Assembly: GCF_000006945.2 (NCBI RefSeq)
Contig: NC_003197.2
Span: forward strand, 2,046,001 to 2,110,000
DNA: 64,000 nt
Origin: Salmonella enterica subsp. enterica serovar Typhimurium str. LT2
Lineage (GTDB): Bacteria > Pseudomonadota > Gammaproteobacteria > Enterobacterales > Enterobacteriaceae
Reading direction: 5' to 3'
A model generated the notes under the pieces. That model worked only from the letters and a program-made list of their open reading frames with translations, made no database searches and was not told the origin of the DNA. The position numbers and the translations under genes are program-made. This document shows positions 28,346-36,347 of this stretch, in pieces. Each line of letters begins with the position of its first letter. The first letter of the stretch is position 1.

Positions 28346-29756
28346 CTACCGTCTCTCTCTGACGCAACGTCACCGCCTGGTGAATTTTGGGTTCCAACAG
28401 CTTTGCTACCGCAGCAAATACCGGCACCACCACGGAGTTGCCAAACTGGCGATAGGCCTGCGTATCCGAGACAGGTATCCTGAACTGGTACGTTTGCGGC
28501 GCCTCAAATCCCATTAAACGCGCGCACTCTCTCGGCGTGAGTCGGCGGGGACGATGTTGTTGGTTGCCAGCATCGTCGAAATTCACTTCGCCTTTCGCCA
28601 TATCCCAACCACGATCGATCAGAATTTCGGCACCATCTTTGTAGTAGCGAGCAGATAACGTGCGCGCCACACTTTCCGGATTGTCAGGATAAACCATGCC
28701 ATAGCCAAAACCGTTTCCCCGCGCCTGGTGCTTTTTCGCGTAGCGATATAAATATTTCCACAGCACCGGCGTCAGGATATATTTGGCTTCGACGACGGGC
28801 TCCAGCAGTTCTGCCAGCGTCGGACGGCGCGGTGGATAACAACGGGCGATATTGCGTAACGTAAAATCGGTTTTCAGGTTTAAATCGCGACGGAATCCCA
28901 CCAACACAATACGTTCCCGATGCTGAGGAAGAAAGTGCTGCCCGTCGATAATTTTCGGATCGTCCGGGCCATTGTCAGCGGCATCCGCCACGTCATATCC
29001 CAGTTCATCAAGCGTTTGCATAATAATGCGGAAGGTGTTGCCCTGGTCGTGACTTTTAAGGTTTTTCACGTTTTCCAGCACAAACAGCGCGGGGCGGCGG
29101 GCGTCGATAATTCTTACGACATCAAAAAATAACGTCCCCTGAGTCTCGCAGGCAAAGCCGTGGGCGCGGCCCAGCGCATTTTTCTTGGAAACGCCCGCCA
29201 GAGAAAATGGCTGACAGGGAAAGCCCGCCAGCAGGACATCATGTTGCGGAATATGCTGGCGAATGTGTTCCGCCGCCTCATCATCGCTGACCCCTTCCCG
29301 GTGGCTCAATGTGATATCGCGGATATCTTCATTAAAGCGATGTTGCAGCGGATCGCAAAAATAGTTCGCTTTATATGTCCGTACCGCGTGCTTATTCCAT
29401 TCGCTGGTAAACACGCACTGTCCGCCTATCGCTTCAAATCCGCGGCGAATACCGCCGATGCCCGCGAAGAGATCGATAAAACGAAAGGCGTAATGTGGAT
29501 GATGCGCTGGCGGCGTCGGCAACTCTGTTTTAAGACAGGTGAGTTCATTGTCGCTCAAGCGATGCCATGCCGCGTTCATCATTACGCGCTTGAAGATGGC
29601 CGGGCTCCAGTGCTGTTCGCCCAGGCCGTTAAGGTGCGCCACCAGCGTTTTAACATCGTAGATTTCCAGCAATTGACTCAGCATCGCCTGGAGCTCGCTT
29701 CCGGCGTCGTCGGCGATGAGGTTCCGGGCGTGTGTTACTGAAATATTTTCCTGCAT
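28326..29756 (-). CDS. dcm: DNA cytosine-5 methyltransferase Dcm
   Basis: The 476-residue orphan methyltransferase makes the inner C of CCWGG 5-methylcytosine. C5-methylase motifs: I DLFAGIGG (95-102), IV AGFPCQPFS with catalytic C181, the ENVKN motif, and the final motif X (QFGNSVVVPV). It forms an operon with vsr through a 20-bp overlap. Confidence 0.96.
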   Translation of the reverse strand: MQENISVTHARNLIADDAGSELQAMLSQLLEIYDVKTLVAHLNGLGEQHWSPAIFKRVMMNAAWHRLSDNELTCLKTELPTPPAHHPHYAFRFIDLFAGIGGIRRGFEAIGGQCVFTSEWNKHAVRTYKANYFCDPLQHRFNEDIRDITLSHREGVSDDEAAEHIRQHIPQHDVLLAGFPCQPFSLAGVSKKNALGRAHGFACETQGTLFFDVVRIIDARRPALFVLENVKNLKSHDQGNTFRIIMQTLDELGYDVADAADNGPDDPKIIDGQHFLPQHRERIVLVGFRRDLNLKTDFTLRNIARCYPPRRPTLAELLEPVVEAKYILTPVLWKYLYRYAKKHQARGNGFGYGMVYPDNPESVARTLSARYYKDGAEILIDRGWDMAKGEVNFDDAGNQQHRPRRLTPRECARLMGFEAPQTYQFRIPVSDTQAYRQFGNSVVVPVFAAVAKLLEPKIHQAVTLRQRETVDGGRSR

Positions 29757-29829
29757 ACATTTAACCGGCCAAAAATAATTGCCGACAGACTAACATAAAA
29801 TGACGCGGTTTACGTTTCAGCGACAGGGG

Positions 29830-30525
29830 TTACTGATGCGTAGCAAACATCTGGATGACCGCATCATCCCGTGTTTCATAGTCGCCTTTCAGCTCAGCGC
29901 TCAGTTTCGCCATGTACGACACCAGAAAATCCGCATTACGCTGCGCCAGGTACTTGCCCCGTTCGGTCTGCATCGTCAGCGGCAGTTTCAGCAGTTTGGT
30001 TTGAAAATGGTCGAGCGCGAATTGCTTATCGTTAAGAGGCCGTCTGTCGGCAAAGGGATCGTCGGCATCAAATAACGCGACGCCCAGCGCGCCGGAGACC
30101 GCGAAGACCCGCGCCAGACCAATGGCGCCCAACGCCTCCAGCCTGTCTGCATCCTGCACGATTTTTGCCTCTGGCGTGGTAGGCGCAATTTTTGCGCTGA
30201 AGCTATGCGCTTCGATAGCATGACAAATGCCCGCCAGTTTTTCTGCCGGAAAGTCAGGAAAATCCCGCAGAAAAATACGCCGGGTTTCTGCCGCCGCCAG
30301 AATGGAAGAACGATGCCGCTGCGGATGATTTTTCGCCAGGCTGACGATGTCATGGAAATAACATGCCGATAGCACCACCAGCCAGTCGACAGGACTGTTT
30401 TCCCCCAGCGTTTGCGCGGTTGCCCAAACACGACGAAAATGGAAGATGTCATGGGCGGCATCCTGTTCCTGATGGTGGTGACGTAGCCAGTCTTCAAACT
30501 GCGATTGCCAGTATCCTGAGTCCAT
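29830..30525 (-). CDS. yedJ: HD-domain phosphohydrolase YedJ
   Basis: This 231-residue metal-dependent phosphohydrolase has the HD-domain residues visible as H25-D26, H58-D59 (CYFHDIVS) and a later D in IVQDADRLEALG. The substrate is not known; relatives act on nucleotides or phosphate esters. It is monocistronic, separated from dcm by 73 bp. Confidence 0.92.
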   Translation of the reverse strand: MDSGYWQSQFEDWLRHHHQEQDAAHDIFHFRRVWATAQTLGENSPVDWLVVLSACYFHDIVSLAKNHPQRHRSSILAAAETRRIFLRDFPDFPAEKLAGICHAIEAHSFSAKIAPTTPEAKIVQDADRLEALGAIGLARVFAVSGALGVALFDADDPFADRRPLNDKQFALDHFQTKLLKLPLTMQTERGKYLAQRNADFLVSYMAKLSAELKGDYETRDDAVIQMFATHQ

Positions 30526-30616
30526 ACGCCCTCTCTTTATAGCAGACCATTTTTATTACATGCCTGAGCACAGGGTTCGCTATCCTGACATATCCGCCAC
30601 CACTTTACATCCCTGC

Positions 30617-30916
30617 TTACTTGCGCGTTTCTGGCTTAGTGTCGGCGGGATAAGCCCTGTTTTTGCGAGGCCGGGTATACCAGGCAATACTCCCCAGAAT
30701 AAGCCAGACGACGCCCAGCGAAAGCGCGTTAAGCCATTTTTCCGTTGCGCTGCCAGGAGTGCTGATTGGGCCGAGAACCGGCTCGGTTTGTATGGCGGAC
30801 ATCAGCCACACGCAACGCGCCATCGCCCAGATGAAGTAGCCGCAAAAGGTATAAAAAACCCATAACGCTAATTTGCCGCCCATGCTACGGGTGGCGTTGT
30901 CCTCCCTGGTACTCAA
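30617..30916 (-). CDS. yedR: Inner-membrane protein YedR
   Basis: The 99-residue protein has two hydrophobic segments (about residues 17-40, ALWVFYTFCGYFIWAMAR, and 65-83). Function unknown; the position before the porin gene matches E. coli yedR. The start appears to be TTG at 30916, preceded by GGAG. An ATG 11 codons on (MGGKLALW) is a plausible alternative. A CRP-like palindrome lies 52-67 bp upstream. Confidence 0.82.
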   Translation of the reverse strand: MSTREDNATRSMGGKLALWVFYTFCGYFIWAMARCVWLMSAIQTEPVLGPISTPGSATEKWLNALSLGVVWLILGSIAWYTRPRKNRAYPADTKPETRK

Positions 30917-30967
30917 ACTTTACTCCGCTTTTGTGATGTAAGTCATATGACATTAATTACATTATAA

Positions 30968-30983
30968 TGTGATATTAATCACA
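30968..30983. promoter_or_regulatory. CRP-type palindrome TGTGA-N6-TCACA
   Basis: TGTGATATTAATCACA has both perfect CRP half-sites with 6-bp spacing. Its centre is about 60 bp upstream of the yedR start, a distance that suits CRP activation of yedR with a short leader. It is 16 bp from the plus-strand small ORF at 30992. Confidence 0.7.
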
Positions 30984-30991
30984 TTTCGACT

Positions 30992-31123
30992 ATGGAATAC
31001 CTCATCCACCTGTTCTGGCTATTCATTCCACAAATAGTTTATTCTCAGTTAATGTTACGTCTGGCGCTGAACCTGCTGTTAAATAAGGGAATGGTGATTG
31101 AATCGCACTCTGATGCAGAATAA
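30992..31123 (+). CDS. Possible 43-residue membrane miniprotein
   Basis: The ORF MEYLIHLFWLFIPQIVYSQL... has a hydrophobic helix at residues 3-30 and an acidic tail. It is followed at 31242 by an intrinsic terminator, so a short transcript here is plausible. Against it: no Shine-Dalgarno is visible before the ATG. It may be a small transmembrane protein, or chance coding in a regulatory RNA. Confidence 0.35.
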   Translation: MEYLIHLFWLFIPQIVYSQLMLRLALNLLLNKGMVIESHSDAE

Positions 31124-31241
31124 CCTATAACCAGAACAACTTATTTTTACGCACCGCGATAGCGTTTTATTTTATCAGCATTAAGTGTCAGAATGATTCG
31201 GTTATTAGCCTTTTATCATTTATTTTATCATTACCCACATT

Positions 31242-31268
31242 ACCGGCATTTATGCCGGTTTTTTTTAT
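31242..31268 (+). terminator. Intrinsic terminator between yedR and ompS1
   Basis: ACCGGCATTTATGCCGGT followed by eight T. No known gene precedes it on the plus strand, so it ends either the 43-codon ORF transcript or an unannotated small RNA. Confidence 0.85.
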
Positions 31269-31565
31269 GTTTTTTCATAATCAAAGCATCAAATACATAT
31301 AAAAAACAAATTATATTCACACCAACAACCATCAAATAAAAAAACATAACCCATTGATAAAAAATGATAATTATAGAATATATATTCTTAGTTACTTATA
31401 TAGTCTGTATTATAAAAAACCAAACAGAAACAAATTGAAATATTTTAAATACCTTTGTTACATGTTATTTTTTAAATTCCATGAACTTCATAGAATAGTA
31501 TCAATTTGTAGTTTTGTTGAAGTGGCTACATATTCATATAAATTATTATCATAAGGGAATACATA
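31269..31565 (+). promoter_or_regulatory. A+T-rich ompS1 upstream region
   Basis: About 300 bp of very A+T-rich sequence precede ompS1. In Salmonella this region is known to bind H-NS, StpA, LeuO and OmpR, keeping the porin silent under standard growth. I see the base composition; the protein sites are from knowledge of the gene. The ORF through this stretch is low-complexity and not a gene. Confidence 0.7.
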
Positions 31566-32762
31566 ATGAACAGAAAAGTTCTGGCACTGCTTGTCCCGGC
31601 GTTATTAGTGGCAGGCGCAGCAAATGCGGCTGAAGTTTATAATAAAAATGGCAACAAACTCGACCTGTACGGCAAAGTTGATGGTCTGCGTTACTTCTCT
31701 GACAATGCAGGCGACGACGGCGACCAGTCCTACGCCCGTTTTGGCTTTAAAGGCGAAACGCAGATTAACGATATGCTGACCGGCTATGGTCAGTGGGAAT
31801 ACAACATTAAGGTAAACACCACCGAAGGCGAAGGTGCAAACTCCTGGACTCGTCTGGGCTTTGCCGGTCTGAAATTCGGCGAGTACGGCTCTTTCGATTA
31901 TGGCCGTAACTATGGTGTTATCTACGACATTGAAGCCTGGACCGATGCGCTGCCGGAATTCGGCGGTGACACTTATACCCAGACCGATGTCTATATGCTG
32001 GGCAGAACCAACGGCGTTGCTACCTACCGTAATACCGACTTCTTCGGTCTGGTGGAAGGCCTGAACTTCGCGTTGCAGTACCAGGGTAATAATGAAGATC
32101 CTGGCGCAGGCGAAGGAACAGCCAACGGCAGCGATGCAGATAGTGGTACTCGCAAACTGGCCCGTGAAAACGGCGACGGTTTCGGTATGTCTACCTCCTA
32201 CGACTTTGACTTCGGGTTAAGCCTGGGTGCGGCCTACTCTTCCTCTGACCGTACGGACAATCAGGTTGCTAGTGGGCGTGGTGATGGCCATCATTACTAT
32301 GGCAATAGCTATGCCGGCGGTGAAACTGCCGAAGCCTGGACCGTAGGTGTCAAATATGACGCCTATAACGTATACCTGGCGGCCATGTACGCTGAAACCC
32401 GCAACATGACCTATTATGGCGGCGGCGATGGCGGTGATGGCGGTATCGCTAACAAAACCCAGAACTTTGAAGTGGTTGCACAGTATCAGTTCGATTTCGG
32501 TCTGCGTCCGTCCATCGCCTACTTGCAGTCTAAGGGCAAAGATTTAGGCGGCCAGGATATGGATAGCCGTGGTAACTATCGTTACACCGACAAAGATCTG
32601 GTTAAATATGTTGACGTTGGTATGACTTACTACTTCAACAAAAATATGTCCACCTACGTTGATTATAAAATCAACCTGCTGGACGAAGATGATGACTTCT
32701 ACGCAAACAACGGTATTGCAACCGATGATATCGTAGGTGTTGGTCTGGTCTACCAGTTCTAA
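31566..32762 (+). CDS. ompS1: Quiescent outer-membrane porin OmpS1
   Basis: This 398-residue OmpC/OmpF-family trimeric porin has a 21-residue signal peptide ending ANA, before the mature start AEVYNKNGNKLDLYG. The C-terminal Phe needed for outer-membrane insertion and Tyr/Gly-rich beta strands are present. Gly/Asp-rich loops (DGHHYYGNS and YYGGGDGGDGG) mark OmpS1. Expression is normally low and needs OmpR and LeuO. An intrinsic terminator follows. Confidence 0.95.
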   Translation: MNRKVLALLVPALLVAGAANAAEVYNKNGNKLDLYGKVDGLRYFSDNAGDDGDQSYARFGFKGETQINDMLTGYGQWEYNIKVNTTEGEGANSWTRLGFAGLKFGEYGSFDYGRNYGVIYDIEAWTDALPEFGGDTYTQTDVYMLGRTNGVATYRNTDFFGLVEGLNFALQYQGNNEDPGAGEGTANGSDADSGTRKLARENGDGFGMSTSYDFDFGLSLGAAYSSSDRTDNQVASGRGDGHHYYGNSYAGGETAEAWTVGVKYDAYNVYLAAMYAETRNMTYYGGGDGGDGGIANKTQNFEVVAQYQFDFGLRPSIAYLQSKGKDLGGQDMDSRGNYRYTDKDLVKYVDVGMTYYFNKNMSTYVDYKINLLDEDDDFYANNGIATDDIVGVGLVYQF

Positions 32763-32779
32763 GACGCTTTATGTTATTC

Positions 32780-32810
32780 AAGCCCGTGCTTAGCGCGGGC
32801 TTGTTATTAT
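32780..32810 (+). terminator. ompS1 terminator
   Basis: AAGCCCGTGCTTAGCGCGGGCTT followed by GTTATTAT, 17 bp after the ompS1 stop. Confidence 0.85.
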
Positions 32811-32992
32811 AGGGTAAGAATTAAATAACGGATAACGGCGCAAAGACAGGTTGACCTGGTTTCATCGGATAGATGAAGACAACATCGCTTTTTTCAGGCG
32901 CTGTCTGCAAGAGAAATAACACTTTTGGGGAAAGGAAAATGCCACTATAGATGATGGATGTCAGCGTCTATAGATGATAATCATCCGGGCAT

Positions 32993-33014
32993 AAAAAAGC
33001 TCCTGTACGGAGCT
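32993..33014 (-). terminator. Terminator of the cspB / small-ORF transcript
   Basis: On the minus strand AGCTCCGTACAGGAGCT is followed by TTTTT, just past the stop of the Cys-rich small ORF. It indicates that cspB and the small ORF form one transcript. Confidence 0.85.
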
Positions 33015-33022
33015 AATATGAA

Positions 33023-33211
33023 TTATTTTCTAAAATCTGGCGGAACCTGCCCTGAGCGAATGTATAATCCAACATTATCAAAAGTGATCATGGTTGACTT
33101 ACAAAAAATACATTTCGCGCCAAACGGGTTTTGCTCAGTAACATCGAATGTCGATGTTCTGTATTGTGAACCATGGCAACATGGACACCGGAAGTGAATT
33201 TTATTAGTAAT
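33023..33211 (-). CDS. Four-cysteine cold-shock small protein, YmcF/YnfQ-like, likely non-AUG start
   Basis: The 62-residue product has two Cys pairs (CPCC and CIFC), a probable zinc ribbon, and a conserved middle FDVTEQNPFGAKCIFC. It follows cspB directly on the same transcript. No ATG, GTG or CTG start fits; the only standard start is a TTG at 33235 inside the cspB end. The ATT at 33211, 8 nt after AAGG, gives MTNKIHFRCPCC. In E. coli YmcF and YnfQ, downstream of csp genes, are known to start at non-AUG codons; I believe this is their relative. Function unknown. Confidence 0.7.
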   Translation of the reverse strand: MTNKIHFRCPCCHGSQYRTSTFDVTEQNPFGAKCIFCKSTMITFDNVGLYIRSGQVPPDFRK

Positions 33212-33221
33212 ATCAGTTGCC

Positions 33222-33434
33222 TTAAAGCGCCACAACGTTGACCGCTGATGGACCTTTTGGTCCCTGCTCTACTGAAAACTCCACTTCCTGATTTTCATTC
33301 AGAGTGCGGAATTCATTACTTTGAATGGCTGAAAAATGCACAAACACATCTTTGCTGCCATCTTTAGGCGTAATGAAACCAAAGCCCTTTTCAGGGTTAA
33401 ACCATTTTACTAAACCAGTGATTTTCGTCGTCAT
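33222..33434 (-). CDS. cspB: Cold-shock protein, CspA family
   Basis: The 70-residue cold-shock domain protein has the RNA-binding motifs RNP1 KGFGFITP and RNP2 VFVHFSAI. It binds single-stranded nucleic acid as an RNA chaperone. I use cspB because this is the Salmonella cold-shock gene next to umuDC. The start follows AAGG at 9-nt spacing. A long untranslated leader is expected upstream (33435-33600 region), as in other cold-inducible csp genes. Confidence 0.88.
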   Translation of the reverse strand: MTTKITGLVKWFNPEKGFGFITPKDGSKDVFVHFSAIQSNEFRTLNENQEVEFSVEQGPKGPSAVNVVAL

Positions 33435-33528
33435 AATATTGTTACCTTTCGAATGAGCCCTTGGGCAAAATGGCCTGAAGAAAATTATCAGAGAGAAAAA
33501 AACCTAAAGGAGATCTCAAGAGGAACAA

Positions 33529-33621
33529 ATGATGAGAAATATTACAATCACTACTTCAGATAAGTTTGTATCAAACCGCACAACCATTAACGCATGGTTA
33601 ACTGAACATAGCAAGCTTTAG
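33529..33621 (+). CDS. Possible 30-residue small protein opposite the cspB leader
   Basis: ATG-ATG at 33529-33534 is preceded by AGAGGA at good spacing (and an AAGGAG further up). The ORF reads MMRNITITTSDKFVSNRTTI and ends in TEHSKL. It lies antisense to the presumed cspB leader. The strong ribosome site supports it; the small size and lack of known relatives do not. No known function. Confidence 0.4.
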   Translation: MMRNITITTSDKFVSNRTTINAWLTEHSKL

Positions 33622-33888
33622 TTTTGTTAAAAAAATATTAATTGTTTTTTAGCATTATCACGCTGATTGCCATACTCTTTTTATTCATGCCTGTCGCTAC
33701 GGCTGAAACCTGGCGTAAATAAGTGACGTCTCACAACGCCTGCCGGGCAATAAACGCGCCACATTTTCTGATGTCGTAAACCAGGATACATGCGCCTCAT
33801 CGTGAGAGGTTCCTGTGATCTTGTGCGACCAAAACCGGTTAGAGAACGGGGATGATTTGGCAACCATCTCAGGCATTGATCGCACAAG
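33622..33888. other. Intergenic, no gene recognised
   Basis: This stretch lies between the small ORF and the umuC stop. Short overlapping ORFs run on both strands, none with family resemblance or good start signals. Confidence 0.4.
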
Positions 33889-35157
33889 TTACTTAACACG
33901 CAGTAGATCAGAGTATCTTGTGGTGTACCGAGGCGAAAGCATTTCTCGCTTCATAGCCCACTGTTGCGACATCCCCTGCCCGGCGAAGTACAGCGTCCCC
34001 TTCCCGTCTTTTGCGTTAAGATGGTCCAGTACTTCCATCAACTTCGCACTACCGGCGCGCGGCGCGTTATCGTCGAAAAGGTTGAGTTGCGCTACGCCCT
34101 GACTGAAGAAGTCACCCAGCATCACCCCCGCTTTCTGGTAGCGATGGCCGTCGCGCCATATTTTATCCAGGCATTTCACAGCCGCATTGATAATGTCACG
34201 TGAATCCTGCGTGGGGGTGAGAAGCGTCACCGCGGCGCTGTTACCGTAGTAGGGCTCGTTCAGGGCAAAGGGTGATGTTTTGACGAATGTTGAAATGAAA
34301 CGGCAGTACTGGTGCTCGCCGCGGAGTTTTTCTGCCGCGCGCGCAGCGTAGCTGTAAACAGCCTGGCGCATTTCCTCATAGTCTGTGACCCGCTCGCCGA
34401 AAGAGCGACTACAAACGATTTCCTGCTTTGCCGGCGCAAACTCTTCGAGCTCCAGACATGGCTCTCCGCGAAGCTCTCTCACGGTACGCTCCAGCACGAC
34501 ATTGAAGTGTTTCCTGATGATCCAGGTACTTTGTTCAGAGAGATCGAGAGCAGTCTTGATGCCCAGGGCATTGAGCTTCTTACTGATGCGCCTGCCGACA
34601 CCCCAGACATCCTCCACGGGTATCAGGGCCAGCAGCCGACGCTGGCGATCGATGTTCGACAAGTCAACCACCCCGTCGGTCTGGCGCTGCCACTTTTTCG
34701 CAGCATGGTTAGCCAGCTTGGCAAGGGTTTTCGTCTGGGCAATGCCTACACCGACAGTCAGGTGCGTGCGCTTCAGGACCGTCGCTCTTATCTCGCGCCC
34801 GAAATCTGTCAGATCCCGGCAGTTTCGTACCCCCGTCAGATCACAAAAGGCCTCATCAATGCTGTAAATTTCTACCCGCGGCACCATCTCCTCGAGTGTG
34901 GTCATTACCCGGTTCGACATATCAGCGTAAAGCTCGTAATTACTGCTGAAGCAAACAACACCGGATCGCCGGAAGCGTTCTTTCTGTTTGAAGTATGGCT
35001 CACCTGGTGCGATACCGAGCTGTTTCGCCTCGGCGCTACACGCGATAACGCAGCCATCATTGTTTGATAACACCACCACCGGTCGGCCACATAAATCAGG
35101 ACGAAAGACCGTTTCGCAGGAGGCGTAAAAGCTATTAACATCGCAGAGCGCGAACAT
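33889..35157 (-). CDS. umuC: DNA polymerase V catalytic subunit UmuC
   Basis: The 422-residue Y-family translesion polymerase is active as UmuD'2C with RecA. Catalytic acids D6 and D101-E102 (in YSIDEAF) and steric-gate Y11 are present. The beta-clamp-binding motif QLNLFD lies near residue 357. I start at the ATG at 35157; it lies 2 bp after the umuD stop. It is SOS-controlled through the LexA box in front of umuD. Confidence 0.97.
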   Translation of the reverse strand: MFALCDVNSFYASCETVFRPDLCGRPVVVLSNNDGCVIACSAEAKQLGIAPGEPYFKQKERFRRSGVVCFSSNYELYADMSNRVMTTLEEMVPRVEIYSIDEAFCDLTGVRNCRDLTDFGREIRATVLKRTHLTVGVGIAQTKTLAKLANHAAKKWQRQTDGVVDLSNIDRQRRLLALIPVEDVWGVGRRISKKLNALGIKTALDLSEQSTWIIRKHFNVVLERTVRELRGEPCLELEEFAPAKQEIVCSRSFGERVTDYEEMRQAVYSYAARAAEKLRGEHQYCRFISTFVKTSPFALNEPYYGNSAAVTLLTPTQDSRDIINAAVKCLDKIWRDGHRYQKAGVMLGDFFSQGVAQLNLFDDNAPRAGSAKLMEVLDHLNAKDGKGTLYFAGQGMSQQWAMKREMLSPRYTTRYSDLLRVK

Positions 35158-35159
35158 AA

Positions 35160-35579
35160 TCAACTGACCGCTTTAATGATAAAGGTCACCACCCCGAATA
35201 TGTCGAGCGTGTCTTCACTGCCGACAGGTATAGGTCGATAGGCGCCGTTCATGGGGATTAACTGCACTGTCGGGCGCAACTGCAACCGTTTTACGGTGAA
35301 CTCTCCTTCAATTGCCGCAATTACAATGTCACCGTGGTCAGCGTTCCGTGAGCTATCCACCACCAGCAGGTCACCGTCGCTGATGCCTGCTTCAATCATT
35401 GAATCCCCCGAGGCTTTGACAAAATATGTTGAGCTGGGATGAGAAACGAGCAACTCATTAAGATCGATACGCTGCTCAATGTAGTCCGCCGCGGGGCTGG
35501 GGAATCCACACGGCACTAAGTAACTGAAAAATGGGAGAGGAATAATTTCGCGCAACTCTGTAGGTCTGAAAAATTCCAT
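35160..35579 (-). CDS. umuD: DNA polymerase V accessory subunit UmuD
   Basis: This 139-residue LexA-type self-cleaving protein converts to UmuD' under RecA filament stimulation. The cleavage site C24-G25 and catalytic dyad S60 and K97 are all in place. UmuD' partners UmuC in translesion synthesis. It is the first gene of umuDC. Confidence 0.97.
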   Translation of the reverse strand: MEFFRPTELREIIPLPFFSYLVPCGFPSPAADYIEQRIDLNELLVSHPSSTYFVKASGDSMIEAGISDGDLLVVDSSRNADHGDIVIAAIEGEFTVKRLQLRPTVQLIPMNGAYRPIPVGSEDTLDIFGVVTFIIKAVS

Positions 35580-35594
35580 AATCCATACCTCGAA

Positions 35595-35614
35595 TACTGT
35601 TTTTATATACAGTA
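35595..35614 (-). promoter_or_regulatory. LexA box of umuDC
   Basis: TACTGTTTTTATATACAGTA contains the SOS consensus CTGT-N8-ACAG and lies 16 bp upstream of the umuD start, overlapping the expected promoter. Confidence 0.95.
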
Positions 35615-36169
35615 GTGTTATTTGAACATGCGCGCAAGATACCGGAGTCGCTACGACTGTTTAAATCTTCGTCGCTTCGTTTGTAAGTTTCTCTCTCAGT
35701 TCAAATTATGGGTTTTGTAAATTTTCCGGTTGTATTGTCATGTGCGCATATTTAAGCCAGCCTGGAGGCCAGATTTTCTGTACAGCGTCGACAGTCCCGC
35801 AGCGTAAGTTATCGCCACGCGCCAGCGCGTTTCCCTCACAGCAATTAATCTTCTGCCCGGCGCCCATGTCTACAGGGGAACATGTCGGGCAACAGGCCGG
35901 GTGCGACGATGACCGAGGACGACGGCGTTAAGTCGCCGCGAGTGACATCAATATTAATCCAGATGGGGTACGGCGAAAGAGCGGGGCAGAAAACCAGGAG
36001 TTGACTTATGATCGAAAAGTAAAAATAACACCATCCCTGGCCCCCTCTTCTGGCAGAAAAAGCATAAGATGGCGATACGTTTTTCACGTAATATTCTAAC
36101 AGAATATTCTAAGTGTATTCTAAGTGTGAGACTGATCGCTGAAAGAAGATGAGCTAAGTGTTTGAATTG
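35615..36169. other. Intergenic stretch between umuD and tRNA-Ser, mostly unexplained
   Basis: 555 bp with no recognisable gene except the short ORF at 35706-35867. Several overlapping short ORFs exist on both strands. The direct repeat of GAATATTCTAA and AGTGTATTCTAAGTGT-like sequence near 36096-36125 is A+T-rich and may hold a promoter for tRNA-Ser. Confidence 0.4.
35706..35867 (-). CDS. Possible 53-residue protein, unrecognised
   Basis: The ORF begins MGAGQKINCCEGNALARGDN and has three Cys (CC and RCG). It could be a small zinc-binding protein or a remnant of a mobile element. Another overlapping minus-strand frame is open nearby, and no clear ribosome site precedes it. Confidence 0.25.
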   Translation of the reverse strand: MGAGQKINCCEGNALARGDNLRCGTVDAVQKIWPPGWLKYAHMTIQPENLQNP

Positions 36170-36259
36170 TGGCGGAGAGAGGGGGATTTGAACCCCCGGT
36201 AGAGTTGCCCCTACTCCGGTTTTCGAGACCGGTCCGTTCAGCCGCTCCGGCATCTCTCC
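36170..36259 (-). tRNA. serU: tRNA-Ser (anticodon CGA)
   Basis: The minus strand gives a 90-nt class II tRNA: acceptor GGAGAGA/TCTCTCC, anticodon loop TCTCGAAAA with CGA, long variable arm, T-loop GGTTCAAATCC, and encoded CCA. It reads UCG codons. The position before mtfA matches serU. Confidence 0.96.
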
Positions 36260-36347
36260 GTATATTGCAATGATGCCAGGTAATTTGGCATTTTAACAGA
36301 CCCTATTCGGGTAATTTTGTTCAAGTGACGAGTTTACGAGCAAAACG

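Noticed and set aside
29160..29741. 193-codon plus-strand frame across dcm
   Set aside because: Antisense to the Dcm methylase motifs; no start signals.
31354..31554. 66-codon plus-strand frame upstream of ompS1
   Set aside because: Low-complexity Tyr/Lys/Leu product from an A+T-rich silencer-like region; chance frame without a ribosome site.
32945..32979. Direct repeat CTATAGATGAT (two copies 23 bp apart) as a CRISPR or iteron
   Set aside because: Only two short copies, no further units or associated genes.
33023..33235. TTG start at 33235 for the Cys-rich ORF after cspB
   Set aside because: It lies inside the cspB coding end with no Shine-Dalgarno; the ATT at 33211 fits spacing and the E. 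coli relatives better. Kept as a testable alternative.
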